Shown here one piece after another: positions 7,721 to 16,971 of a DNA stretch of 64,000 nt. Every line of letters starts with the position of its first letter. Positions within the stretch are counted from its first letter, which is position 1. The stretch is from Azorhizobium caulinodans ORS 571. Lineage in GTDB: Bacteria; Pseudomonadota; Alphaproteobacteria; Rhizobiales; Xanthobacteraceae. The notes under the pieces are model-generated. The model was not told the DNA's origin. It ran no database searches and worked only from the letters and a program-made list of their open reading frames with translations. Both the position numbers and the translations under genes were made by a program. The stretch is from NCBI RefSeq assembly GCF_000010525.1, contig NC_009937.1, positions 4,345,501 through 4,409,500 of the forward strand. The letters run 5' to 3'.

Positions 7721-8710
7721 TCAGCCGGCGCGTGCGGTGCGCTCGGACGGTGCGCGCGTGTCCCGGCAGGCGTCGAGGCTCCGGCGTAACGCCGCCTCAT
7801 CGAGGTTGCGGCCGATGAAGACGATCTCGCTGCAGCGCGCCTCATCCGCACGCCAGGCGCGCCCAGGGCGGCCTTCCAGCGTCATGTGCACGCCGTGGAA
7901 CACATAGCGCCGCGGCTCCTCGGCGAAGGCGAGCACACCCTTGATGCGGAACAGATCCTTGCCGGCCGCCTGTACCAACCGGTTGATCCAGATGTTGAAG
8001 GCCGCCGGATCGAGCTGTGTGGCCTCGCGGAGCGCAACGTATGCAATGCTCGCGTCGTGCTCATGGGCGTGGTCCGCGAGAATTTCGGGATCGACGGCAA
8101 GCGCGTTCCGAAGGTCGAAGGCGCGAACATCGAGCACGGCGTCACGGGGGACGGCGCAGGCCTGCGTGCGGATGATGCGGGCCAGCGGGTTCAGGCGTCG
8201 CAGCATGTCCTGCGTTGCGGCAAGGCTCGCCTCGTCCACCAAGTCGATCTTGTTGAGCAAGAGCACGTCGGCGAAGCAGATTTGCTCGCGCGCCTCGTCG
8301 AGAGCGATCTGGTCGGTGATGTGGCGCGCATCCACTACGGTGACGATAGCATCGAGAGCCAGCCGCTCACGCAGCACCTCATCCAGCATGAAGGACTGGA
8401 TGACCGGCGCTGGATCTGCAAGGCCCGATGTCTCGATGATAATCCGGTCGATTGGCCGGCCGGAAGCGAGCACCCCCTGCATGGCAGCGATGAGATCACC
8501 GCGCACCGTGCAGCAGACGCAGCCGTTATTCAACTCGACCACCTCGTCCTGTGTCTCGACGACTAGCTTTCCGTCAATGCCGACCTCGCCGTATTCATTA
8601 ACGATAACGAGGGCCCGCTCGCCAGGAGAAGCCTCCAAAAGGATATTCAGGAGTGTGGTCTTGCCGCCCCCCAGAAAACCAGTGAGGATTGTGGCCGATA
8701 TTTTGCTCAT
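7721..8710 (-). CDS. CobW/COG0523-family metal-chaperone GTPase
   Basis: 329 residues. Walker A is GFLGGGKTT near residue 12, the metal-binding CxCC motif is NNGCVCCTVRGDL near residue 62, and the guanine-specificity NKID motif appears as LLNKIDLVDE. A CobW C-terminal domain follows (RIKGVLAFAEEPRRYVFHGV). This family delivers metal ions to client enzymes in a GTP-dependent way, and some members are nitrile hydratase activators. As first gene of the cluster it probably helps load cobalt into the hydratase. The 73-bp gap to the next gene contains only its ribosome site. Confidence 0.9.
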   Translation of the reverse strand: MSKISATILTGFLGGGKTTLLNILLEASPGERALVIVNEYGEVGIDGKLVVETQDEVVELNNGCVCCTVRGDLIAAMQGVLASGRPIDRIIIETSGLADPAPVIQSFMLDEVLRERLALDAIVTVVDARHITDQIALDEAREQICFADVLLLNKIDLVDEASLAATQDMLRRLNPLARIIRTQACAVPRDAVLDVRAFDLRNALAVDPEILADHAHEHDASIAYVALREATQLDPAAFNIWINRLVQAAGKDLFRIKGVLAFAEEPRRYVFHGVHMTLEGRPGRAWRADEARCSEIVFIGRNLDEAALRRSLDACRDTRAPSERTARAG

Positions 8711-9114
8711 CGATTTCGCCTAGCCTCAAATATTCGTGTCACATTCGAGATAATTCAAAGTCAAGCAGAGCATCAGGGCAATACGGGAGAGGCTGCAGAT
8801 TCTGCCAAAGCCGCGCCAAAAACGGACAGGGCTTTGAAGAATCTGAATATTGATGACGCATAAGGCGCAGAGATTATTATTTGACCACTGAATGCGCAAT
8901 GTAAGGGCATATCCACGCTCCGGATGCCACTCGCGTCAGCTGTGAAATGATCATCTCCGCTGCCCATTGGCCATCTCGGGAAGGGGCCTAGGCGTGAGTT
9001 CTGATCAGGTTGTTCGGGCGTGAGCCTGAGCGGGTGCCCTTGGGGGGATGGAGCCTGTGATCGAGGTCAGTATGGGAAAGTCTGACAAGGGAATATCAAC
9101 CTAGGTCACTAATA
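8711..9114. other. Intergenic region upstream of nitrile hydratase cluster
   Basis: About 400 bp between the CobW-like gene and the IS481 element, presumably holding the promoter of the leftward cluster. It is comparatively A/T-rich near 8730-8880. I see no coding frame with support, no clear operator and no riboswitch-like structure. Confidence 0.4.
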
Positions 9115-9120
9115 CCTAGA

Positions 9121-10146
9121 TGTGGCTTCCGGAGAGGTTGTTCATCGCCCGTGAGAGCCTGAAGGTGGTTGTTGCGACACGACCGACCGCAGGACACGAG
9201 GATGAACAACCCGCACCAGAATGCGCGAACGACGCCGCTTGGTCGAGCCGAGATGGTTCGGCGGATCGTCGAGGAAGGCCGGCCAGTCGCCGAAGTGGCG
9301 GCCGGCTTCGGGATCAGCGAAAGGACGGCCCGCAAGTGGCTCGCCCGCTGGCGGGCCGAGGGGACGTCGGGCCTTCAGAACCGCTCGTCCCGCCCGCACG
9401 CCGCTGACGATGAGGCTGGCCGGTTCTGGCGGGCAATGGCAGCTCGCCTGCGTCGGGAGTATCGGTTGAGCGGCGAGGAGATCGCCGTCCGGCTGGGCTT
9501 TGCCCGCTCCACGGTGGCCGGATGGCTGACGCGGATGCGGCTCGGAAGCCTTGCCGCGCTGATGCCCCAGGAGCCGGTCCGACGCTATCAGCGCGAGCGG
9601 CCGGGCGAGCTGATCCATCTCGACATCAAGAAGCTCGCCCGCTTCGCGGGTGTCGGCCACCGCATCACCGGCAACCGGCGCGGGGCGAGTGAAGGCATGG
9701 GCTACGACTTCCTGCATGTGGCCATCGATGACGCCACCCGTCTTGCCTATGTGGAAGTGCTGCCGGATGAGCGGCGGGGATCGACGACAGGCTTCCTCAT
9801 TCGCGCCCTGCGCTGGTTCCGGGCGCGCGGCATCCGGGTCGAGCGGGTGATGACCGACAATGGGGCCGGCTACATCGCCAGGCTGTTCCGCAAGGTGCTG
9901 CGGATACTGGGCATCCGGCACATCCGCACCCGACCCTACACGCCGAAGACCAATGGCAAGGCCGAGCGTTTCATTCAGACCCTGCTGCGCGAATGGGCCT
10001 ATGCCATCCCGTTCCCGTCTTCTGAACGCCGCGCCGCCGACCTGCCCCGATGGCTCGCCTGGTACAATCACCAAAGGCCACATGGTAGCCTCGACCGCAG
10101 AACGCCAGCTCAGGCTCTCGCCGGAACAACCTGATCAGAAGTCACA
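9121..10146 (+). mobile_element. IS481-family element, copy 1, intact
   Basis: 1026 bp. The left end TGTGGCTTCCGG and the right end, whose complement reads TGTGACTTCTGA, form imperfect inverted repeats of about 23 bp, both followed by GGTTGTTC. The element is flanked by a perfect 6-bp direct repeat CCTAGA (9115-9120 and 10147-10152), which marks a clean transposition. A second copy of equal length lies at 50242-51267, differing at one base that I noticed. Confidence 0.93.
9202..10134 (+). CDS. IS481-family transposase (copy 1)
   Basis: 310 residues from MNNPHQNART; a TTG 11 codons upstream is an alternative start. A double helix-turn-helix (VAEVAAGFGISERTARKWLA and LSGEEIAVRLGFARSTVAGW) is followed by a DDE integrase core: HLDIKKLARF, AIDDATRLAYVEVL, VMTDNGAGYI, then the Glu region TPKTNGKAERFIQTLLREW. 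All three acidic residues are present, so the enzyme should be active. Its product is identical to that of copy 2. Confidence 0.95.
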   Translation: MNNPHQNARTTPLGRAEMVRRIVEEGRPVAEVAAGFGISERTARKWLARWRAEGTSGLQNRSSRPHAADDEAGRFWRAMAARLRREYRLSGEEIAVRLGFARSTVAGWLTRMRLGSLAALMPQEPVRRYQRERPGELIHLDIKKLARFAGVGHRITGNRRGASEGMGYDFLHVAIDDATRLAYVEVLPDERRGSTTGFLIRALRWFRARGIRVERVMTDNGAGYIARLFRKVLRILGIRHIRTRPYTPKTNGKAERFIQTLLREWAYAIPFPSSERRAADLPRWLAWYNHQRPHGSLDRRTPAQALAGTT

Positions 10147-10224
10147 CCTAGAGGATCGCCAAGGCTTTAGTAGTAAGGCTAATGGTACGGTCCGTCACAA
10201 CGCTGTCGTCAGCCATTGGTGGCT

Positions 10225-10830
10225 TCATTGTGGGAGTAATAGTCTTGCTGCTGTAATCCACATCACGAGCCCAATCCCTCCATCGAGAACCCGCCACGTT
10301 CCCGGACGAGCAAAGAACGGACGCAGCAGGCGTGCGCCGTATCCAAGTGAAAAGAAGAAGGTGAATGATGAGAGCATGGCTCCGAGTGCGAACAGCCCCC
10401 GCCCCTCATTGAATTGGGTCGAGATGGACCCAATCAGTACCACCGTATCGAGGTAGACGTGAGGATTGAGCCAGGTGAGCGCCAAGCAGGTCAGCAAAGC
10501 GCCTTGAAGAGTGATTGTGGTCGTCCCCGTCACCTGAAGGCCGGTCTCAGCCGTGAACGCTGATCTAAAGCTGCGGGCACCGTACAGGACGAGAAAGGCC
10601 GCGCCTGCATATCGCATGACCGGCTCGGCCCAGGGCATTATGGCGCTGACCTGGGCAAATCCGAGGACACCGACCAGGATCAGCGCGGCATCGGACACAG
10701 CGCAGATTAAGACCACCGGCAGGACATGCTCGCCCCTCAGACCCAGGCGCAGCACGAAGGCGTTCTGTGCTCCAATGACGAGGATCAAGCTCAGGCCCAG
10801 CAGGAAGCCTGAAAAGAGAGGGATGGTCAT
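10225..10830 (-). CDS. LysE/ArgO-type amino-acid exporter
   Basis: 201 residues with six predicted membrane helices. The N-terminal stretch GFLLGLSLILVIGAQNAFVL is the LysE/ArgO signature (GAQNAFVLRLGL), and LNPHVYLDTVVLIGS is also conserved. These proteins export basic amino acids (arginine, lysine) when intracellular levels rise. The ATG has GGAG 6-7 bases upstream. It is transcribed divergently from a LysR regulator 92 bp away, the classic lysE-lysG / argO-argP arrangement. Confidence 0.92.
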   Translation of the reverse strand: MTIPLFSGFLLGLSLILVIGAQNAFVLRLGLRGEHVLPVVLICAVSDAALILVGVLGFAQVSAIMPWAEPVMRYAGAAFLVLYGARSFRSAFTAETGLQVTGTTTITLQGALLTCLALTWLNPHVYLDTVVLIGSISTQFNEGRGLFALGAMLSSFTFFFSLGYGARLLRPFFARPGTWRVLDGGIGLVMWITAARLLLPQ

Positions 10831-10922
10831 GTCGAACTCCGACTAAGGATCGACATGAGGTACGCCAGGGCTCATGATTAGGGCACTTAAACCTTCTCAG
10901 CCCGCATTAGAGTTTCTAATCT

Positions 10923-11816
10923 ATGCTCGATTACGCCCACCTCACTGCACTCGCGGCCGTGATCCGAACCGGCAGCTTTGAGCGGGCAGCACAGCAGCTC
11001 AACGTCACGCCTTCAGCAGTCTCGCAGAGGATCAAGCTGCTTGAGGAACGGCTTGGGGTGGTGCTGGTGGTCCGAGATCAGCCCTGCACAGCAACCGAGG
11101 TAGGTCAGCGCCTGTGCCAGCACGTCGAGCAGGTTGCCCTACTTGAGAGCTCCTTGAAGGGGAGCCTTCCGGGCCTTCAGGCTGAGAGCCTGCCAGTGAC
11201 CCTGCGGATTGCGGTGAATGCCGACAGTCTCGCGACTTGGTTCATTCCTGCCATGGCCAAGACGGAAGGGTATCTATTCGACTTGGTGCTGGATGATCAG
11301 GACCACAGCGCAGAATGGCTGCGGCGCGGCGAGGTTGTGGCGGCAGTGACGGGGCACGACACACCGATCCAGGGATGTGACTGCCATCCTCTCGGAGCCT
11401 TGCGCTATGTTGCAACTGCAAGCCCGGAGTATTGCGGCCGATGGTTTACCGACGGCTTTAACGAACTTACGGCGGCTCGCGCCCCGTGTCTGATCTTCAA
11501 CCAGAAAGATCGGCTCCAGGTCGAATGGCTGCGGCAGGTGCTCGGAGCTGATGTTCATCCCCCGCTGCACTTGCTCCCCTCCTCCCAAGCTTTTGTGGAT
11601 GCAGCCCTGGCTGGGATCGGGTGGGGCATGAACCCGGAGCCACTCGTGATCGACCATCTTCGCACCGGGAGGCTCGTTGCGCTCAAGCCGGACAAGTCTT
11701 TGGACGTTCCGCTGTTCTGGCAGCAGAGCCGTATTGTGAGCCGAGTGATGGGCAATGTGACCCGCGCTGTCGTGAGCGAGGCCAGAACCATGCTGGCCTT
11801 CGCGATCGGGACATGA
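10923..11816 (+). CDS. ArgP/LysG-type LysR regulator of the exporter
   Basis: 297 residues. The N-terminal helix-turn-helix (LAAVIRTGSFERAAQQLNVT followed by PSAVSQRIKLLEERLG) matches the ArgP/IciA/LysG branch of LysR regulators. The effector domain (TLRIAVNADSLATWFIPAM) is also typical of that branch. Such proteins sense lysine or arginine and activate the divergent exporter gene. The 92-bp spacer should hold the operator. The ribosome site is weak, so translation is probably modest. Confidence 0.92.
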   Translation: MLDYAHLTALAAVIRTGSFERAAQQLNVTPSAVSQRIKLLEERLGVVLVVRDQPCTATEVGQRLCQHVEQVALLESSLKGSLPGLQAESLPVTLRIAVNADSLATWFIPAMAKTEGYLFDLVLDDQDHSAEWLRRGEVVAAVTGHDTPIQGCDCHPLGALRYVATASPEYCGRWFTDGFNELTAARAPCLIFNQKDRLQVEWLRQVLGADVHPPLHLLPSSQAFVDAALAGIGWGMNPEPLVIDHLRTGRLVALKPDKSLDVPLFWQQSRIVSRVMGNVTRAVVSEARTMLAFAIGT

Positions 11817-11999
11817 GAGTTCGATAGGCAGGATGCTTTGCCAACCTGAAGGGGGTGCTGGGCCAAATCCCGCCCTGACGCACCTAGGATACCATTTTGG
11901 GCTACCACTGGATACCACAGCACCACGGAGCCTTGGCAAGCGTCTTTTTTGTTAGCTTTTTTGAGATGGAAAAGCCTAGCTGGGGCGCCAAGACGCCCA

Positions 12000-12575
12000 G
12001 TATTCGCAGCACTTTACGGAACAGCCTGGCGATGTAGCGGCCCCATTGTCAGTCATCACCCGCCCGACCCGGATGCCGCGCGCCCGGAACCAGCGCAGGG
12101 CGCGAATGAGGAAGCCTCTCGTCGATCCCCGCCGCTCATCCGGCAGCACTTCCCCATAGGCAACACGGGTGCGTCATCGACAGCCACACGCAGGATGTCG
12201 TAGCCCATGCCTTAACTGACTCCACGCCGGCTGCCGGTGATGCGGTGGCCGACACCCGCGAAGCGGGCGATCTTCTTGATGCCGAGATGGATCAGCTCGC
12301 CCTGCCGCTCGTGCTGATAGCGGCCGACCGGCTCCTTGGGCATCAGCGCGGCAAGACTTCCGAGCCGCATCCGCGTCAGCCATCCCGCCGCCGTAGAGTG
12401 GGCAACGCCCAGCCGGACGGTGATTTGCTCGCCACTGAACCGCTACTCCCGCCGAAGGTGTGCCGTCCCATTCACGCCGGAACCGGCCAGCCTCATCGTC
12501 ACCGACATGCGGGCGAGACGAGCGGTTCTGAAGGCCCTACGCCCCCCTCGGTCCGCAGTCCTGACGTTTGCGCCA
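12000..12575 (-). pseudogene. Degenerate IS481 transposase remnant
   Basis: The minus strand is related base-by-base to the middle and N-terminal half of the intact IS481 transposase copies, in inverted orientation to copy 1. The complement-strand reading GPIVSHHPPDPDAARPEPAQ parallels the same antisense reading of the intact element. The coding frame is broken by several frameshifts and lacks both ends. An older insertion, later interrupted on its left by IS701. Confidence 0.75.
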
Positions 12576-12588
12576 CCTGCCTAGCTAG

Positions 12589-14022
12589 CACTACTTTGGC
12601 ATATTTTTAGATTCGATCGGTCTACGGCAGTGCGGACATCGTATTCTCGGTGACGGTTCGAGCCTGGCGATGATGGCCGCGCGGATCGCCGGCAGGGTGG
12701 GCTGGGGCGGCGGACCCTGGTTTCTTTTTTTCCCGCTTTGCCTGCTTGAGGCGGCGGGATTGGAGGAAGGCGTAGGCGATCATGGTCATGAGTGCATGCC
12801 GGTGAAGCCCCGTCCATGATCGTCCCTCGAAGTGATCGAGGCCGAGTTCCTCCTTCAGTTGCTGATGCGCCTGCTCGCAGATCCAGCGGGCTTTGATCGC
12901 GCCGGCCAGGCGCTTGAGCGGTGTGCCAGCCGGCAGGTTCGAGAGATAGTATTTGCGCTCCCCATTCGAGCGGCGCTCGCCGATCAGCCAGGCCTCTTCG
13001 CCCGGCAGATGCTGCTGTCCCATGGCGCCGATGCGCTGGGGTGGCCCGTCCGCCACCCTGATCCGCACGGCAGCGAAGCGGGCTCTCAGGGGCACCTTGG
13101 TGCCACGCCGCCAACTCAACGCGCGCCAGCGTGCCGTCGCCAGCGTCTTCTCCGCGGAGACCGACGTGGCATCGGGCACGGGGTTCTTGCGCGGGCGGCC
13201 ACGCCCGGAGACGGGAAAGACAAGAGCCACGTCGGCCGGATAGACCTTCTGGCGCGCCCCGATGCCGACGGCCCAGGTGAGGCCGCGCGCACTCAAAGCC
13301 TGCCGGAACGACGCGGAGAGGCTATATCCAGCATCAGCCAGCACGCAGCCGAAGCGCAGGCCCGCCGTGCGTGCCCGATCAATCTCGGCGAGCGCGATCT
13401 CGGGCTTGCTCCGATAGCCTGCATGATCATCCGGCACACCCGCGCGGGCCAATCGTGCCGGATCGCTTGTCCAGCTCTCGGGCAGGAACAGGCGCAACCC
13501 CACCATGACCGGAACTTCGCCGGACGCCAGCGTCAGCGATACCAGGGTCTGGCAGTTGGCGGTCTTACCCAGGGCCGAGGCGTATTGCGGCGCGACGCCG
13601 ACCGAGCGCTCTCCCTTCTTCGGCAGCGCCGTGTCATCAACGATCAGCCAGGCCTCGGCGCCGCCGATCATCCTGTCGGCCTCGGCGAGCAGGACCTTCT
13701 CCAATGGCGCGGCATCCCAAACGCCACTGGTGATGAAGTGATGGAGCTGGTCGTAGCCAACCTCGCCGTTGCGGGCCGCCATCGGCTGGATGCTCTTGCG
13801 CTCGCCCGCTCCGATCAGCCCCGCCACATAGGCCGGACACATCCGCGCCCGAACCTTGTGCCGCAGGGCACCAAGAAAGGGCGCAAGCCACTGTTCGAGG
13901 TCGGACTTCCAACTCTCATCCATGGTCGGCCCTCCAGAAAGCCGACCACCCATGAATCACGCAAACACCGCCGCGGGAATCCCAAAAACGCCTCACGCTC
14001 CCAAAAATATGCCAAAGTAGTG
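12589..14022 (-). mobile_element. IS701-family element, intact
   Basis: 1434 bp. Its ends are CACTACTTTGGCATATTTTT at 12589 and the inverted copy ending AAAGTAGTG at 14022. A 4-bp target repeat CTAG is present at 12585-12588 and 14023-14026, as expected for IS701. A truncated relative is at 57194-57668. Both copies are preceded by the same bases TTGCGCCACCTGCCTAGC, so this left flank is shared. Confidence 0.9.
12622..13923 (-). CDS. IS701-family transposase
   Basis: 433 residues. The DDE domain includes AWLIVDDTALPKKGERSVGV (first Asp) and FGCVLADAGYSLSASFRQAL (second Asp), and the C-terminal region has RWICEQAHQQLKEELGLDHF with the conserved Glu. I chose the ATG at 13923 (MDESWKSDLEQWLAPFLG), preceded by GGAGGG, over an upstream in-frame start. 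Full length for the family and without internal stops, so probably functional. Confidence 0.93.
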   Translation of the reverse strand: MDESWKSDLEQWLAPFLGALRHKVRARMCPAYVAGLIGAGERKSIQPMAARNGEVGYDQLHHFITSGVWDAAPLEKVLLAEADRMIGGAEAWLIVDDTALPKKGERSVGVAPQYASALGKTANCQTLVSLTLASGEVPVMVGLRLFLPESWTSDPARLARAGVPDDHAGYRSKPEIALAEIDRARTAGLRFGCVLADAGYSLSASFRQALSARGLTWAVGIGARQKVYPADVALVFPVSGRGRPRKNPVPDATSVSAEKTLATARWRALSWRRGTKVPLRARFAAVRIRVADGPPQRIGAMGQQHLPGEEAWLIGERRSNGERKYYLSNLPAGTPLKRLAGAIKARWICEQAHQQLKEELGLDHFEGRSWTGLHRHALMTMIAYAFLQSRRLKQAKREKKKPGSAAPAHPAGDPRGHHRQARTVTENTMSALP

Positions 14023-14026
14023 CTAG

Positions 14027-14857
14027 GCGTCGGATTCATAACGCATTGATCCAGATGCGTGTTGCGGCGAGCTTGAGGGCCGCGAGGAAATTGTCCGGGC
14101 GGCGAACGTATCGCGTGGCGAGGCCTCGCATCTGCTTGAAGCGGTTGAAGAAGCGCTCGATCTGCTTCCTCTGGCGATAGAGCCATGGGTTGAAGGGGAA
14201 GGTCCGCTTGCGGATAACACGTGGCGGCACATTGGCGAAGGCGCCGCGTTCTGCCGTCTCGGCGCGGATGGCGTCGGTGTCGTAGGCCTTGTCGGCGAGA
14301 AGGATGCTGCCGGTTGGGGCGTGAGCCAAAAGTTCGCGGCCCACAGGCGCATCGCCGGCCTGGCCGGCGGTGAGCCGGAAGTGGATCGGCCGGCCCTCAG
14401 CGTCGACCAAGGCGTGGATCTTCGTGGTCAGTCCACCCCTGGAGCGTCCCATGCAACGATCATCATCGCCCCCTTTTTGACCGCCGTGCTGGTGAACGCG
14501 AACGCAGGAGCTATCGATCATGACGATGTCCCCGTCATAGGCCGTCGAGACAGCTTCCAGCAACTTGTCCCAGACCCCCGCCGCCCGCCAGCACACGAAG
14601 CGGTTATAGAGGGTTGTGCGCGGACCATAGCGCTCTGGCACGTCCCGCCACGGCGCGCCGGTTCGAAAGCGTCAGAGGATACCGTTGATCACCCGGCGGT
14701 CGTCCACCCTCGCCACGCCCCGCACCTTGTTCGGCAGCAGCGGCGCGATGATCGCCCATTCCTCGTCCGACAGTTCGTGGCGGCGCATCTCTCTTACTCC
14801 CAGTTCGGGAGCTTGAATCACGACACGCTCACGCGCGCAAATTTATGGGGCAACTGC
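14027..14857 (-). mobile_element. IS5-family (IS427-like) element, copy A
   Basis: 831 bp, immediately next to IS701 and sharing its CTAG: CTAG at 14023-14026 and again at 14858-14861. Copy B at 28755-29585 has the same length and orientation; I saw only three differences, all within the terminal ~20 bp at the two ends. The two copies bracket the whole nod operon. The transposase gene carries an in-frame stop (see the separate entry). Confidence 0.85.
14036..14788 (-). pseudogene. IS5-family transposase with in-frame TGA (copy A)
   Basis: One frame runs from the ATG at 14788 (MRRHELSDEEWAIIAPLL) to 14036, with a TGA at 14672-14674 (codon 39) in VINGIL-stop-RFRTGAPWRD. Relatives have Trp (TGG) there. 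Downstream the DDE residues are intact: GDIVMIDSSCVRVHQHGG, ILLADKAYDTDAIRA and RQRKQIERFFNRFK. A GTG at 14641 could restart translation after the stop but would lose the N-terminal domain. Copy B has the same TGA. Confidence 0.85.
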
Positions 14858-14953
14858 CTAGCCAACCGCTAAAGCGAGCTCAGGGCTGGATAAAGGCTGG
14901 GGGCAACGTCATCCAGAACGGCGGAGGATCAATACGGGGCAAGCGGACGACGG

Positions 14954-16246
14954 TCACACGCCGCCCTCTTTAGCTGCCTTGGCGCTCCCGCGGGGCATCC
15001 ACCCTGAGCTATCCGTCAGCACACCCTCGTGCGCTGCACTGGACATATCCATGCTTGCTCGAAGTCGCGCCGCCCCCCGGCAGATACACCCCAGGACTAG
15101 CCAGACACCGATCGTCTGAAGCGCCACCGACGGACCCGCATAGTCTGGGAATTGAGAAAAGAACCCCGTAAGATACCCCCCCTCGTTACGGTAACCCGGC
15201 TGCCAATAAGACTGAAGAACCCGATTCGTGAGAACCCAACCCACGCACGCGCACAAATACTCTATTTTACCAGCATACCTCAGAGCGCGAATTATCAACG
15301 GCGCATATAGCGGACTAAAACCATAAAATATACGCGCCACATCCGAACCGCCACACACAGCCAAGACCACAGCCCACACTATCGCAAGACGAGAGAAAGC
15401 GAGGACGTGATCGCGACCGGAGCAGAGGCTCGCCGACCCGGAAATAAGCCATAGGGGGCCCGCGGTTAGCGAGACCGACGCAACAGCAGACAGGAAGTGT
15501 TCTGGATCCGACAATGCACGCAATAACCAGTATGCGCCAGTCACCAATTGCACTTCTCCGCTACAACCTAGCATGTAAGGAACGATCACCTTAATGCCCA
15601 CGGCACCACATATTAAAACACAATACAGGCCAGACTTCTTCCGACTAGGCGCTTTCACCATGACATCATATAAAATCACGATCGGAATAACGTAGAAGGC
15701 AGCCTCCTTGACCGGAATCGCCACTATGCACACCAATATCGCACAGGTGAATCTAGCCATCACAACAAAATACATGGACAGCAACATAAGCAGCATAAAT
15801 GGCGGATCCACATAGATGGGATAAAAACTCGAAAATCTGAGCGGCGAGAAATAGCAAAACGAAGAAAGAAACATTGTCGACGCCACGACCCTCAGATCCA
15901 CCCCAAATATCTCACAGGCAAACCGACACGACAGGATCGATAATAATATCGACACAGCAATATTACAAAAATAGAACGAGCTCACATGATTGGATATAAG
16001 CGATAGGATCCATGGGATAGCCAGACGAGCGCAGTACGGGAACGCCGCAGTGGAGTGCCCAATAGCGCCTCCGCCGAAATAATTGAACAACCTTTCGTAA
16101 TGAACACCGTCCCACCCCGAACCATCCGAGAATTCGATGCGCTCTTGGAACATAACGCCCCATGCGACTCTCCCTATACCAATGGCTAGGATCAAAGTCG
16201 ATACGAGCGTTAGCCCCCACCTCTCGAGACCATACGTGCGCATCAA
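14954..16246 (-). CDS. noeP: NoeP, membrane protein of Nod-factor arabinosylation
   Basis: 430 residues with about ten hydrophobic membrane segments and few charged stretches (start RTYGLERWGLTLVSTLILAI). Known context: noeP is the last gene of the A. caulinodans nod operon and is grouped with noeC, noeH and noeO in transfer of D-arabinose to the Nod factor; the polytopic form fits a membrane glycosyltransferase using a lipid-linked arabinose donor. No catalytic residue can be pointed to with certainty. Its start overlaps the noeO stop (ATGA), so the two are translationally coupled. Confidence 0.85.
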   Translation of the reverse strand: MMRTYGLERWGLTLVSTLILAIGIGRVAWGVMFQERIEFSDGSGWDGVHYERLFNYFGGGAIGHSTAAFPYCARLAIPWILSLISNHVSSFYFCNIAVSILLSILSCRFACEIFGVDLRVVASTMFLSSFCYFSPLRFSSFYPIYVDPPFMLLMLLSMYFVVMARFTCAILVCIVAIPVKEAAFYVIPIVILYDVMVKAPSRKKSGLYCVLICGAVGIKVIVPYMLGCSGEVQLVTGAYWLLRALSDPEHFLSAVASVSLTAGPLWLISGSASLCSGRDHVLAFSRLAIVWAVVLAVCGGSDVARIFYGFSPLYAPLIIRALRYAGKIEYLCACVGWVLTNRVLQSYWQPGYRNEGGYLTGFFSQFPDYAGPSVALQTIGVWLVLGCICRGAARLRASMDMSSAAHEGVLTDSSGWMPRGSAKAAKEGGV

Positions 16247-16971
16247 AACTTACTCCACTTAAAAATACTTTCGGGTATCAGGCGAACCATCATCATTATG
16301 ATCCGCCATATCGGCCTCACGTACACAACATCTTTTTTATGGATTACTGCACGATGAATCGCGTCCGCAACTTCCATTGGTTCCGCTGTCAATAATGCCG
16401 GGAGCGATGCCCCCGCAGTCATAGGCGTCCGCACATATCCCGGGAGCACGGTTACCACCCGTACTCCGCTTCTTGCCACACTCGCTCGCAACCCCGACAA
16501 GAACGCCGTGAAGCCAGCCTTGGCGGCCCCGTATATATAGTTTGAGCTGCGCCCCCTTTCTCCAGCTACCGAACTAATACCAACAATTATCCCACCCCCG
16601 GCCCCCACGAATAACCGGGCTATATCTGACAGAACGCAGGCCGGCCCTTCGAAATTCGTGCGCACCGTCAGCGCAACTGCAGCCGCGTTACTGCCACCGA
16701 GGTCGGGCGGGTGCAGTCGCCCAACAACGCAGATGACGATCTGGGGCATCGTCGGCAGCCGCGACAAAATTCCGTCGCCATACTCCAACACATCGAATTC
16801 GACGCAATTTACCGCCACACCGTACCTATTACGCAGATACTCGGCCTCTGCGCCCAGCGAATGGGCGAATCTAGCCGCGAGTTGGATAGGGTGTCCTAGT
16901 TCCGCGAATCTTCGGGCGATCGCGATCCCTATAGCCGATCGCGCGCCAAGAATTAGAACAGGCCTTTTCAT
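16243..16971 (-). CDS. noeO: NoeO, short-chain dehydrogenase (DprE2-like)
   Basis: 242 residues. Rossmann motif GARSAIGIAIA at residues 9-19, catalytic Ser in IIVGISSVAG and the YxxxK pair in YIYGAAKAGF: a classical SDR. It resembles mycobacterial DprE2, which reduces the 2-keto intermediate of decaprenyl-phosphoryl ribose to the arabinose form, working with the DprE1-like NoeH just upstream. Overlaps noeH by one base (TGATG) and noeP by four. Acts at the inner face of the cytoplasmic membrane. Confidence 0.9.
   Translation of the reverse strand: MKRPVLILGARSAIGIAIARRFAELGHPIQLAARFAHSLGAEAEYLRNRYGVAVNCVEFDVLEYGDGILSRLPTMPQIVICVVGRLHPPDLGGSNAAAVALTVRTNFEGPACVLSDIARLFVGAGGGIIVGISSVAGERGRSSNYIYGAAKAGFTAFLSGLRASVARSGVRVVTVLPGYVRTPMTAGASLPALLTAEPMEVADAIHRAVIHKKDVVYVRPIWRIIMMMVRLIPESIFKWSKF

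Noticed and set aside
12832-14049. A 405-codon plus-strand open frame
   Set aside because: Antisense to the IS701 transposase.
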